Of a stretch of 64,000 bases of DNA, positions 43,751-51,818 are shown piece after piece; position 1 is the stretch's first letter; each line of letters opens with the position of its first letter. The notes beneath the pieces are model-generated. The model had not been told where the DNA came from. It searched no databases and worked only from the letters and a program-made list of their open reading frames with translations. Origin of the DNA: Thermoplasmata archaeon. Lineage in GTDB: Archaea > Thermoplasmatota > Thermoplasmata > Lutacidiplasmatales > UBA184. The stretch spans positions 35,351 to 99,350 of the forward strand of contig JAKIWG010000003.1 of the NCBI GenBank assembly GCA_022750155.1. The letters run 5' to 3'. A program made the position numbers and the translations under genes.

Positions 43751-46168
43751 ATGGACGGGAACGAAGGGATGGCTCCGACGGACGCCGAGCCCGGGAATGC
43801 AGTCGCGGGGGGGGCTCCATCGGGGCCCCTCACGCACGGCTTGCCTGACCCCGGCTCGCACATGGAGGCCGATGGACGGGGTGGGTCGCCGGGAGCGAGG
43901 CCCGGCGCGCGCCCATCCGTTCTCCGGAATCGATCCGTCCAGTTGGGGGTCGCGGTCCTCCTCATCCTCGGGGGTCTGACCATCGCGATCCTGGGTGGGA
44001 CGACTCCGCTCTATACCGCGAGTTCGCTCGCCGAATCCGGTTCCTTCTTCGCGCTCGCGTCGTCCGGGGACTTTCTGTATGCGGCCTCGGACAACGGGGG
44101 GTCGATCCTTCTCGAACAGAGTACCGACCGCGGCGCGAGCTGGTCCGCGAGCCCGGTGCCATATTCCGCGGTCGCCGGGGGGGCGCCATGGACCCACGCG
44201 GCGGTGGCCGTGGACGGCTCGCACGTGATCCTCGCCGCGGCCACGGGCGGGGGAAGCGGCTACCTTCCCTACCCGCAAGCCCCCGGGGTCGCCATGAGCT
44301 CCGGGCCGCTCGGTCTCTGTGGGACGGATTCCACCATCTTGGTGGCGTCGAGTCCCGACCGCGGGATCACCTGGAAGACGACGACGTTCGTCACCGCCAA
44401 CCTCAGCGTCGGTTCGCTCCAGACCGGCATCGAGGGGAACCTCGCCACCGTCGGTTGGCTCGGCGGCTCCACCTACTGCGGCGCCTCGGCCGGCGCCGTC
44501 GAGGTACTGACGAGCCGGGACGCGGGCCAAGACTGGTCGAGCGTCCAGCCGGTCCGTTCTCCCGGCGTGGCGGTCCCGACCGCCGAGGGGCTGGAGATCG
44601 CCCCCGAGAACCAGGGGATCCTGATCGCCTTCGGGGTGAGCGCGGGGAATGGGTCGACGAGCGAGCTCAGTCTGTGGTTGTTCCCCCTCAACGGCTCCGG
44701 TGGCATCACGGACCTCACCCAGCTCCCCGCCCCCACGAGTTGGACGCTCCAGGGCGACCCGAGCACCCCGGCGTACCTGCTCACGCCCACCTACCTGATC
44801 CCGCTCACGACCCCTCCGTACACCGCGCTGCCGTTCAACCAGCTCCAGCAGGACGGGAGCGGCGTCGGGCAGCTCCCGAGCGTGGTCGCCCTCGTTCCCA
44901 CGGGCCCGAACACGTTGGAGATCGCGGCGACGACCTCGAACAACCTCGGGGTCGACTGCTGGACGATGGACACCTCGGACTATCGGGTCTCACAAACCTG
45001 CCACGTGAGCCTCGGCTCCGCGCTGCTCCCGTCGGGCAGCGCACTCCCGATCGTCGCGCTGATCGATGGCGGGGGCTGGTGGCTCGCGGTCGGGGCTTCG
45101 GGTCCCTCGTGCACGTACGATTGCTACGGCCCGCCGACGGCCGGCAGTTCCAGCGGGGCTCCGGCCTCCGTCGGGACGTCCGTCTGCATCACCGGCTGTT
45201 CCTCCACTGCGGGGCTCGCGGCGTACTCCTTCAGCGAAACCACCCGCGCCCACGAGGCGGAGTTCGAATGGGTCGGCGCGCTCCTGGCCGTCGTCGGCGT
45301 TTTGTGGCTGATCGCTGCCGCCTGGGTTCAGCGGGGCGCGGTCTCGTACCGGTGGGGACCTTCCGAAAGCCATCACGACCCGCGGTCCGCGGAAGCCCCC
45401 GCGTGGTCCGCGCGGAGGTCATTGAAACTGAACTATGTCGAGGCGCTCGCGATCTGGGCCCTGGCCTGGCTGCCGCTCGCGCTGCTCGCCTTCTCCCCTT
45501 CGGCCAGCCAGTCCCCCCTCCTGCCGTACGTGATCGTCCTCGGGGCCGCGCTGGGAGCCGTCGCGGGCGCGCCTCTCCACCACCGGCTCCGACTTCGGCT
45601 TCGGGAAGAGTCCGCGCTCCCCCCCGATTGGCTGTTCGGCGGGTCGCAGTCGCCGGCGGGGTCGGGCCGGTCCGAGCGCGTTCGCCTGACCTGCGGCCTC
45701 GCCTACGCGAGCTGGCTCGTGGGGGGGGCCCTCCTCCTCCTGATCGGGTTCGGTCCCGCGGGCGGCCTCGACCTCAACTCCTCCAGCGGAACCGGTCCCG
45801 CCCTAGGGTTCGCCCTCCCGCCCCCAGGGGCCCTGGTCCTGGGGGTCGTGATCCTGTGCGTCGTGGGATTGCGGGCCCTATACCACGTGAGGCTCGCGGC
45901 GTCGGTCTCGGAGGGGACCACCCTCTATCCGGCGACCGGAGCGGACTGGATGGACCGTTCCTCCATCCGGCGGACGCAGCTGGGGGCCGCGTTGCTGCCG
46001 TTCAACCCGATGACCGGGTTGCTGCTGGGGTGGGCATTCCAGTCCGCGCTTCCTTGGAGCCCGTTCGTTCTGGCGTGGGCGTTCCTCCCGGTGACCATCC
46101 TCGGGATGGCCCTTCTGGGTGGATGCTTCGGTAGGAGCGCTTGGGCCGGGACCCCCCGAGCGGTGTAA
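43751..46168 (+). CDS. Large membrane protein with Asp-box (BNR) propeller domain
   Basis: An 805-residue protein. After a cytosolic proline/glycine-rich start a membrane helix (residues 65-85) leads to an exterior domain of about 430 residues with at least three Asp-box repeats (STDRGASWSASP, SSPDRGITWKTTT, TSRDAGQDWSSV), as in sialidase-like propellers. Cysteine pairs (SCTYDCYG, VCITGCSS) near its end may form disulfides. The C-terminal part has about five further helices with cytosolic loops. No sialidase catalytic residues are recognised, so it more likely binds than cleaves. It is coupled to the gene at 43088. Confidence 0.7.
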   Translation: MDGNEGMAPTDAEPGNAVAGGAPSGPLTHGLPDPGSHMEADGRGGSPGARPGARPSVLRNRSVQLGVAVLLILGGLTIAILGGTTPLYTASSLAESGSFFALASSGDFLYAASDNGGSILLEQSTDRGASWSASPVPYSAVAGGAPWTHAAVAVDGSHVILAAATGGGSGYLPYPQAPGVAMSSGPLGLCGTDSTILVASSPDRGITWKTTTFVTANLSVGSLQTGIEGNLATVGWLGGSTYCGASAGAVEVLTSRDAGQDWSSVQPVRSPGVAVPTAEGLEIAPENQGILIAFGVSAGNGSTSELSLWLFPLNGSGGITDLTQLPAPTSWTLQGDPSTPAYLLTPTYLIPLTTPPYTALPFNQLQQDGSGVGQLPSVVALVPTGPNTLEIAATTSNNLGVDCWTMDTSDYRVSQTCHVSLGSALLPSGSALPIVALIDGGGWWLAVGASGPSCTYDCYGPPTAGSSSGAPASVGTSVCITGCSSTAGLAAYSFSETTRAHEAEFEWVGALLAVVGVLWLIAAAWVQRGAVSYRWGPSESHHDPRSAEAPAWSARRSLKLNYVEALAIWALAWLPLALLAFSPSASQSPLLPYVIVLGAALGAVAGAPLHHRLRLRLREESALPPDWLFGGSQSPAGSGRSERVRLTCGLAYASWLVGGALLLLIGFGPAGGLDLNSSSGTGPALGFALPPPGALVLGVVILCVVGLRALYHVRLAASVSEGTTLYPATGADWMDRSSIRRTQLGAALLPFNPMTGLLLGWAFQSALPWSPFVLAWAFLPVTILGMALLGGCFGRSAWAGTPRAV

Positions 46169-46220
46169 CGCGGGCCCCGCCACGGAGATCCGGCGCAAAC
46201 GCCGCGCCGTGACGGTCCGC

Positions 46221-46742
46221 TCAGCGAACTGGTGCGGTGCCGGGCCCCGGGGTGCCACCGGGAGCGGGCGGGGAGACCTTCCGTGCCATGAGCAGATTCG
46301 TGGGCTCGAACCCGAGCTTTTCGTAGAGGGCCCGCGCCCGGAGGTTGTCGCCAAAGACCTGCAGGGCGATCCTGGACGCCCCCAACCTCACCGCGTCGAC
46401 CTCCAGCCTCTGGAAGGTATCCGAGGCGTAGCCCCGCCGCCGGAATCGGTCATCGATTCCAATCCAGTACACGTACAGGTCGATCCTCGACGAGACCCGG
46501 CGGAGCGCGTACCACAGCGACCCCACCGGTTCACGGCTCGGACCGCCAAGGATCGAGTAGAGGAAGTGGTCGGCCGTCTCGATCCCTTTCGGCAGCAGCC
46601 CTTGGATCTCCGACGCCGAGCGAGCCGCCGCCTCTTCTGCGCTCCAGTTACCCGCCCGGACATGATCTTCGGCGTAACTCACCGTCGACCGCTCGATGAA
46701 CCGGCGAAACTCGGCCGGGGTCATCGGAGCGAGGTCGATCAT
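46221..46742 (-). CDS. GNAT-family N-acetyltransferase
   Basis: A 173-residue Gcn5-related acetyltransferase: IDLYVYWIGIDDRFRRRGYASDTFQRLE with the acetyl-CoA loop RFRRRGYA, then IALQVFGDNLRARALYEKLGF, motif B. The substrate is unknown. ATG 46742 is preferred to GTG 46778, since a TATTCC-type box (46763-46773) lies just upstream. It is divergent from an HTH regulator. Confidence 0.88.
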   Translation of the reverse strand: MIDLAPMTPAEFRRFIERSTVSYAEDHVRAGNWSAEEAAARSASEIQGLLPKGIETADHFLYSILGGPSREPVGSLWYALRRVSSRIDLYVYWIGIDDRFRRRGYASDTFQRLEVDAVRLGASRIALQVFGDNLRARALYEKLGFEPTNLLMARKVSPPAPGGTPGPGTAPVR

Positions 46743-46762
46743 GGGGCCGGTCCCATTCTCTT

Positions 46763-46773
46763 CCGGGAATAAA
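46763..46773 (-). promoter_or_regulatory. Promoter element of the GNAT gene, shared with the HTH gene
   Basis: The minus strand reads TTTATTCCCGG, starting 31 nt before ATG 46742. The identical 11-mer occurs at the promoter position of the divergent HTH gene (46989-46999). Confidence 0.45.
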
Positions 46774-46988
46774 TCCACGACCGCTCCGGGCCGGCCCGGG
46801 CCGGGGGGTCACGAGGAGACCCTCCCGACCTTTGGATAGCGGTCCCGGTCCGTGGTCGTTCGAAGGAGGCGGGAACCCAGAACCATCGGGGTGACGATCC
46901 CCCGGCCCACGCGGCCCGACGGGGGCGCGCCTCGGCCGACGCTCCGGCGGGAACGAGGCCGCGGCGCGTCTCCCGCACGGAGAGCGCC

Positions 46989-46999
46989 TTTATTCCCGG
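46989..46999 (+). promoter_or_regulatory. Promoter element of the HTH regulator gene
   Basis: TTTATTCCCGG, 17-27 nt upstream of ATG 47016, identical to the element upstream of the divergent GNAT gene. It combines a TATA-like core with a GC flank. Confidence 0.45.
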
Positions 47000-47015
47000 G
47001 CGGCTCGAGACGGGA

Positions 47016-47846
47016 ATGGCAGCGCGCCCCCCCACATCTGGACTTGCCGACCTGCGTCGGAGCGGCGCCATCACAGAACTTCTGTTCCTGTACGCCTGTG
47101 CGACCGTCGAGCCCACCCAGCTCCGTCCGATCGCGATCGAACTCGGCGTGACGGTCCAGGCGGTCTCTCACTCCTACCGACAACTCGCGCGCCGCGGCCT
47201 CGCCGAAGTACGCGGGGGCCACTACCTTCCGACCGTGAAGGGCGTCGCCTGGCTACACCGGTCGCTCGGAAGGTTGGGAGAGGATGTCCACGGTCGGCTC
47301 GGCCGCCTGAGGGTCATCCGGAGCTGCCGGGCCGTCGCCCTCTCGGAGATCCACGACGGGGACCCGGTCTCGCTCCAGATGGTCGATGGGGTCCTCTCCG
47401 CCCACCGGGGCAGCGCAGGGCCTTCCAAGGGGGTCGCCGCACGAGGGGGTCCGGCGGGGAGCCTCGTCGAGGTGGGTGAGCTCGAGGGGATCGTTCCCAT
47501 CTCCCCGGCGCCCGTGACCATTCGCACCCTCTCCGATTCGGACCTGCACGACCGGCGCATCAGTTCGCGACTACGCTCGGCCATCTCACGCGAAGGCTCC
47601 GGAGTTCTGGGGGCCCAGGGGCTGGAGGCGTACCATCTGCTCCGCTCGGCGTCGCGGCGGCCCGTAACCCGCTTCGCCGTGGCGGCCGCGGCCCAGGAGG
47701 CCTCCCGGATCGGAGTTCCCGCGACGGTAGTCGTGCTGGACTCCGAGCTGCCCCGATTCCTGGCCGAGTTCGCCGGGAGCGCTCCGCCCCCCCTCCAGGT
47801 CGTTCCGCTAGGACGGGAGCGCAGGAGCGGCCGCCGGAACCGCTGA
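47016..47846 (+). CDS. Winged-helix transcriptional regulator (MarR-like N-terminus)
   Basis: A 276-residue regulator. The first 85 residues form a winged helix (AITELLFLYACATVEPTQLRPIAIELGVTVQAVSHSYRQLARRGLAEVRGGHYLPTVKG). The middle holds a small beta-rich domain (VDGVLSAHRG...LEGIVPISPAPVTI) and the C-terminus an alpha/beta domain (FAVAAAAQEASRIGVPATVVVL). This N-HTH plus sensor layout is found in archaeal regulators of unknown ligand. It is convergent with the ABC transporter operon, overlapping the btuD-like gene by 39 nt. Confidence 0.75.
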   Translation: MAARPPTSGLADLRRSGAITELLFLYACATVEPTQLRPIAIELGVTVQAVSHSYRQLARRGLAEVRGGHYLPTVKGVAWLHRSLGRLGEDVHGRLGRLRVIRSCRAVALSEIHDGDPVSLQMVDGVLSAHRGSAGPSKGVAARGGPAGSLVEVGELEGIVPISPAPVTIRTLSDSDLHDRRISSRLRSAISREGSGVLGAQGLEAYHLLRSASRRPVTRFAVAAAAQEASRIGVPATVVVLDSELPRFLAEFAGSAPPPLQVVPLGRERRSGRRNR

Positions 47847-49145
47847 ACGCCACCGGGCCTCGAGCGACCGGAGCTCCGCCTGGAGCGCGGGTAGACCGTC
47901 GACCTCCCGGGCCCCGGCCGAGCGAAGGGCCTCCCAGGCCCTCGCTCCGGCGCCCCCGGCGAAGTCCCGTTGGTCGATGGGGGTCGGTGCCAGGAGGTAG
48001 GTCGGCGTCTGTGGGACGAACGGTTCGAGGTCGTCGAGGTTGGCGATGTTCGATGGGCCCACGGCGAACGGGGCCACGACGATCACGCGGGCCTGCTCGA
48101 GAAGCCGACGGTGCGCCGAGCGCACCTCCGCTCCGAGAGGAGCGAACGGGACTTCGACCACCATCGGGATCCCGAGGACCTCGGCCGTCTCGGCGTCCGT
48201 GTCCAGCAGGTGGAGCGCCCCGGTCGTCACCCGATACCCATCGTCCGAGAGCGCCCGAAGGACGGGGGCCCCCGCCCCCCCTCCGCCGACCACGTGGACC
48301 GGACCGAATCCCGGACCCGCCAGGATCGCCGGGCCTTCGACGACCCTCTGGTGCGGCAGCAGGTAGGGCACGCCGGTGCGGGGGTCGCGGCGAAGGTCGG
48401 CCGTGACCCCCCACACGCGAGCGAGCAACCCCTCGGAGAGTACCCTGGCAGGGTCGCCATCGTCGTACTTGCGACCCCGGGAGAGAATGACGACCCGGTC
48501 TGCGAAGCGGGCGGCGAGGTTGAGGTCGTGGAGCGCCGCGATGACGGTGGTCCCCCGACGGCGCGAGAGGGTGCGCACCCGTTCGAGGATGTCGAGCTGG
48601 TGACCGATGTCGAGATGGGACGTCGGCTCGTCCAGGAGGATCAGCGGGGTATCCTGCGCCAAGGCGCGTCCGAGAACCGCCCGTTGCCGCTCTCCTCCGC
48701 TCAGGGTCTGGACCCCATCGTCCCCCCGGTCCCCCAGTCCGAGATCGCTCAGCGATTCTTCCACCCGCTCCCGATCCACGGCCGACTCCGCCTGGAACCG
48801 ACCCCGGTACGGGTAGCGCCCGTAGCCCACGTACTCCCGGACCGTAGGATTGTCGCGGTTGGCCTCCTCTTGGGGCACCCAGGCGACGCGCCGAGCCCGC
48901 TCGGTGATCGGGAGCTCGTCGACGGGGGTCCCGAAGAGCGTGGCCCGTCCCGCGCTCGGCCGGATGAACCCCAGGAGGACCCGGAGGAGGGTGGTCTTTC
49001 CCGAGCCGTTCGGGCCGGCGAGCGCCACGAACTCTCCGGCCCCGACGGAAAGGTCGACCTCGTGGAGGACGGTCCGGGACCCGAAACGGACGGTCACCCC
49101 CTCGAGACCGGCCACCGCCCTGCCGGAAGCCGACGGCGCCCTCAC
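47808..49145 (-). CDS. btuD: Cobalamin/Fe-siderophore ABC transporter ATP-binding protein (BtuD-like) with extra C-terminal domain
   Basis: Residues 1-250 are a FecE/BtuD-type ATPase: Walker A GPNGSGKT (44-51), signature TLSGGERQRAVLGRAL, Walker B LILLDEPTSHLD and the ALHDLNLAARFADR switch. About 180 further residues form a Rossmann-like domain (GPVHVVGGGGAGAPVLRALSDDGYRVTTGALHLLDTDAETA...VIVVAPFAVGPSNIANLDDL) found on some archaeal corrinoid transporter ATPases. The start GTG 49145 overlaps the permease stop (GTGA). The three-gene set (F, C, D) imports a corrinoid or a chelated metal. Confidence 0.9.
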   Translation of the reverse strand: MRAPSASGRAVAGLEGVTVRFGSRTVLHEVDLSVGAGEFVALAGPNGSGKTTLLRVLLGFIRPSAGRATLFGTPVDELPITERARRVAWVPQEEANRDNPTVREYVGYGRYPYRGRFQAESAVDRERVEESLSDLGLGDRGDDGVQTLSGGERQRAVLGRALAQDTPLILLDEPTSHLDIGHQLDILERVRTLSRRRGTTVIAALHDLNLAARFADRVVILSRGRKYDDGDPARVLSEGLLARVWGVTADLRRDPRTGVPYLLPHQRVVEGPAILAGPGFGPVHVVGGGGAGAPVLRALSDDGYRVTTGALHLLDTDAETAEVLGIPMVVEVPFAPLGAEVRSAHRRLLEQARVIVVAPFAVGPSNIANLDDLEPFVPQTPTYLLAPTPIDQRDFAGGAGARAWEALRSAGAREVDGLPALQAELRSLEARWRSAVPAAAPALPS

Positions 49146-50257
49146 GAATCCCCCATGGTACTCGCCTGGCGGCGTCGGTAGAGGAGCGTCAGGAAGAACG
49201 GTGCGCCCGCGAACGAGGTGAAGATTCCGACCGGGAGCTGGGTGCCCGGTAGGACCGTGACGGCGAGGTCGTTGGCTGCGAGGAGGAACAGACCGCCCGT
49301 CATCGCGCTGAGCGGCAGCACCACCCGGTAGTCCGAGCTTACGGTCCTCCGGACGATGTGTGGAGCGACCAGCCCCACGAATCCCACGACTCCAGTGAAT
49401 GCGACGGCCATCGCGGTGACGAGGGAAGCGAGCAGGATCAGCCGTTGCCGGAGCCGTGCGGTCGGCACCCCGATGCTCTGGGCGACGTCGTTTCCCAACT
49501 GCATGACGTTGAGTTCCCGCCCATGGAGGACGAGAAGGGTTGAGGCGATGAGGATCCCTCCGAACGCGACCCCATCGCGGTTCCACGTCGCGCCGCCGAC
49601 CCCCCCTAACAGCCAGAAGCTCACCTGGAGACTGCCGGTAGGATTGTACAGCAGGACGATCGTCAGCGTGGCCGAGAGGAAGCTCGCCAATGCGACTCCC
49701 GTGAGCAACAGGGTCTCGACCGAGCCGGACCGGCCCCGGGCGGCGAGCAGGATCGCCACGCCCGCCCCCAACGACCCGGCGAACGCCAACACCGGAAGGA
49801 CCAGGCTCGCCTCGGCCTCGCCGATCCGGAACACGTAGACGAACGCCGCTCCGAGCGCGCCGCCGCTCGAGAGTCCGAGCAGGTACGGGTCGGCGAGGGG
49901 GTTCCGGAACACCCCCTGGAGCGTCGCGCCCGATATCCCGAGCGCCGCGCCCGCGAGGAGGGCCAGGAGCAAGACGGGCAGCCGCTCGTCCCAGACGATC
50001 TCAACGTAGGCGGAGCAGAGCGGAGCCGAGTCGGTCACGCCCGCGCAGGGCTGGGCGTACACCGCCCCGCCCGACAGTTGGTGGAGAATGATCCGGAAGA
50101 CCTCCGTCGGGGGGATGGGGACCGACCCGACGAGGGGAGAGAGGAGCACGAGGGCAACCCCGAGAAGGGTGATCGCCAGCGCCGATCGCCATCGCCCCGG
50201 ATGGGGGGGGCGGGAGTGGGGCGACGCGGCGTCCACCGCGTCCGCCGCGGCCGACAC
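49142..50257 (-). CDS. btuC: FecCD/BtuC-type ABC transporter permease
   Basis: A 371-residue inner-membrane permease with about ten hydrophobic helices. It carries RLPVLLLALLAGAALGISGATLQGVFRNPLADPYLLGLSSGGALGA, the FecCD hallmark, and the cytosolic coupling segment QLGNDVAQSIGVPTARLRQR, then GFVGLVAPHIVRRT. A short Cys-containing loop (QPCAGVTDSAPLCS) lies outside after the first helix. Start GTG 50257 is 3 nt after the binding-protein stop. Confidence 0.93.
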   Translation of the reverse strand: MSAAADAVDAASPHSRPPHPGRWRSALAITLLGVALVLLSPLVGSVPIPPTEVFRIILHQLSGGAVYAQPCAGVTDSAPLCSAYVEIVWDERLPVLLLALLAGAALGISGATLQGVFRNPLADPYLLGLSSGGALGAAFVYVFRIGEAEASLVLPVLAFAGSLGAGVAILLAARGRSGSVETLLLTGVALASFLSATLTIVLLYNPTGSLQVSFWLLGGVGGATWNRDGVAFGGILIASTLLVLHGRELNVMQLGNDVAQSIGVPTARLRQRLILLASLVTAMAVAFTGVVGFVGLVAPHIVRRTVSSDYRVVLPLSAMTGGLFLLAANDLAVTVLPGTQLPVGIFTSFAGAPFFLTLLYRRRQASTMGDS

Positions 50258-50260
50258 GAT

Positions 50261-51307
50261 TCAGACCGGGACCCCGGGATGGAACAGGGCGAGCAGGGCC
50301 GGAAGGCCGTCCAGGATCATGGTAGGGTCAGGTTCCGTGAGGAAGTTCGAGTTCAGCCCGATCGCCCGACCGGACTGCACCGCGGCAAAGCTCGACCAGT
50401 CGGGCCCTTGGGCGTAGTCGGGGAGACCGAGGCCGAACCCCGTCCCATAGACGATGAACTGAGGTCGGGCGGCGAGCACGGCCGAGCCGCTGAGCTCTGG
50501 GTAAGGCAGGGTCGAGTTGGCCGAGATGCTCGTCGCGCTCGCGAGTTCGATGAGGGAGGTCCCGAAGGTCCCGGGTCCGAACGAATAGTACCCCGGCGAG
50601 GGGCTACCGGCAGCCACTGGCGAGTAGGTCACCATGACCGTGGGGAACGGTGTGCCGGCGTTGGTGAGGTTCTGCGCGACCCGAGTCGCGTTCCCCAGTC
50701 CCAGGGCAAGGTCGGCGCTGAGCAGGCTCGCCGATGCACTGGCATGGAAGAGGCTGCCGAGGAGGTCGACATCGAGCACGATCCCGCTCAGCGTCGTGGG
50801 CTGAAGGATCAGGACCGGGATCCCGTACGTAGTGCTGATCTCCTCGACGTCGGCGACCGAGATGATGGTGGAGGCGAGTACGAGTTGGGGGGAAACCGCG
50901 AGGAGCTGCTCTACGTTCAAGGTAGGCCCGACCTGCACACACATTGAGCTCGAGAGGTTCCACAGGGAGACTTGGTCCGAAGAGTAGTCGGCGGAGAGGC
51001 CACCGAACGCCGCACTGTAACAGTCGACGGCGACAACGTGGGAACGCAGCCCCAGACGGTACATGGAGTCCATGATGCTCGGGGAGAGCACCGCGACGCG
51101 GGATGGGTTCACGGGGACGTTGACCGTCCGGCCGACATCGTCGGTCAGGCTCATCGTGGTCGCGGAGGCGGAGGGGTGGTTCTGACGGATCTCGAAATAC
51201 GCCGCTGTGGCCGCCACGGCCGCGCCGGCCGCGACCAGGACGGCTACGGCGAACCACGCGAACGAGATAGACCGTGCCGGGCCGGTACTGGGGGGATTCA
51301 ATGACAT
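50261..51307 (-). CDS. btuF: BtuF/FepB-type periplasmic-binding-like protein
   Basis: A 348-residue substrate-binding protein with an N-terminal membrane anchor (residues 15-40) followed by the PBP2 domain: MSLTDDVGRTVNVPVNPSRVAVLSPSIMDSMYRLGLRSHVVAVDCY, VEQLLAVSPQLVLAS and the C-terminal AARPQFIVYG and AQGPDWSSFAAVQSGR. It captures a corrinoid or metal chelate for BtuC/BtuD. A TATA-like CCTTATGTG lies 24-32 nt upstream. Confidence 0.92.
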   Translation of the reverse strand: MSLNPPSTGPARSISFAWFAVAVLVAAGAAVAATAAYFEIRQNHPSASATTMSLTDDVGRTVNVPVNPSRVAVLSPSIMDSMYRLGLRSHVVAVDCYSAAFGGLSADYSSDQVSLWNLSSSMCVQVGPTLNVEQLLAVSPQLVLASTIISVADVEEISTTYGIPVLILQPTTLSGIVLDVDLLGSLFHASASASLLSADLALGLGNATRVAQNLTNAGTPFPTVMVTYSPVAAGSPSPGYYSFGPGTFGTSLIELASATSISANSTLPYPELSGSAVLAARPQFIVYGTGFGLGLPDYAQGPDWSSFAAVQSGRAIGLNSNFLTEPDPTMILDGLPALLALFHPGVPV

Positions 51308-51330
51308 TGGATTTCAGGCAAACGTCCTTT

Positions 51331-51339
51331 CACATAAGG
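51331..51339 (-). promoter_or_regulatory. TATA box of the btuFCD operon
   Basis: The minus strand reads CCTTATGTG, 24-32 nt before the ATG at 51307. It lies within a short imperfect palindrome CCTT-tcacat-AAGG. Confidence 0.4.
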
Positions 51340-51402
51340 GTTCCGACGGTCTATCCGGCCGGGCGATGGTCGAACGCGGCGGGAGACTCCGCGGAGCACG
51401 AC

Positions 51403-51412
51403 AAAGCATATC
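51403..51412 (+). promoter_or_regulatory. Possible TATA box of tRNA-Trp
   Basis: AAAGCATATC, an AT-rich run 26-35 nt upstream of the tRNA 5' end at 51438. Confidence 0.35.
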
Positions 51413-51437
51413 TTCTCGGACCCTCCGGGTCCGATGG

Positions 51438-51597
51438 GGGAGCATAGGCTAATTTGGTAGACCAGCGGGCTCCAGTCAGGCTCGCCGACCGGCGTGCCTG
51501 CGATTAGGTTCTGCGGAGGGACCCATGGGTCCCGATGACGAGTGACTGGAGCGCGCGGAGAGACCCGCATATCGGGGTTCAAATCCCCGTGCTCCCA
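51438..51597 (+). tRNA. tRNA-Trp (CCA) with an 87-nt intron
   Basis: Exon 1 is 51438-51475 and exon 2 51563-51597 (73 nt joined). Acceptor stem GGGAGCA/TGCTCCC with discriminator A73; D-arm with GG at 56-57; anticodon stem GCGGG/CCCGC; loop CT-CCA-G; T-stem CGGGG/CCCCG with TTCAAAT. Anticodon CCA reads Trp. The intron follows position 37: positions 32-35 (CTCC) pair with GGAG (51557-51560), leaving bulges AG^T and AG^A, a relaxed bulge-helix-bulge site as expected for the archaeal splicing endonuclease. CCA is not encoded. Confidence 0.9.
51476..51562 (+). ncRNA. tRNA-Trp intron, possible box C/D guide
   Basis: The 87-nt intron holds a C-box-like GATGA (51534-51538) followed by GACTGGAG (51544-51551), which is exactly complementary to CTCCAGTC spanning the anticodon (51470-51477). 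In many Euryarchaeota the tRNA-Trp intron is a C/D guide that directs 2'-O-methylation of C34. A clear D box (CTGA) is not found where the N+5 rule would want it, so this is suggestive only. Confidence 0.4.
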
Positions 51598-51818
51598 TCC
51601 CCCCTCCCGAATACGTACGGCATTCCGAGGACGGAGGTGAGGGCGCCCGGACCGGGCGGCAACTCCATCGACCTCCGCGGGAGCCGGCGGACCGGGTGGC
51701 CCGCGCCCACGCTTCGGTGGCCGTGCGGACGCTACGGTTAGACCACCCGACGAATCGAAGGCTGGGCGAAGGAGGCCGAATCACGGGCCTCCCCCGCCGA
51801 AAGGGTTCGCCCGATTCC

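Noticed and set aside
39234-46168. Archaeosortase-type PGF-CTERM sorting signals
   Set aside because: The surface proteins end in plain membrane helices with basic tails; no PGF or similar tripartite signal is present.
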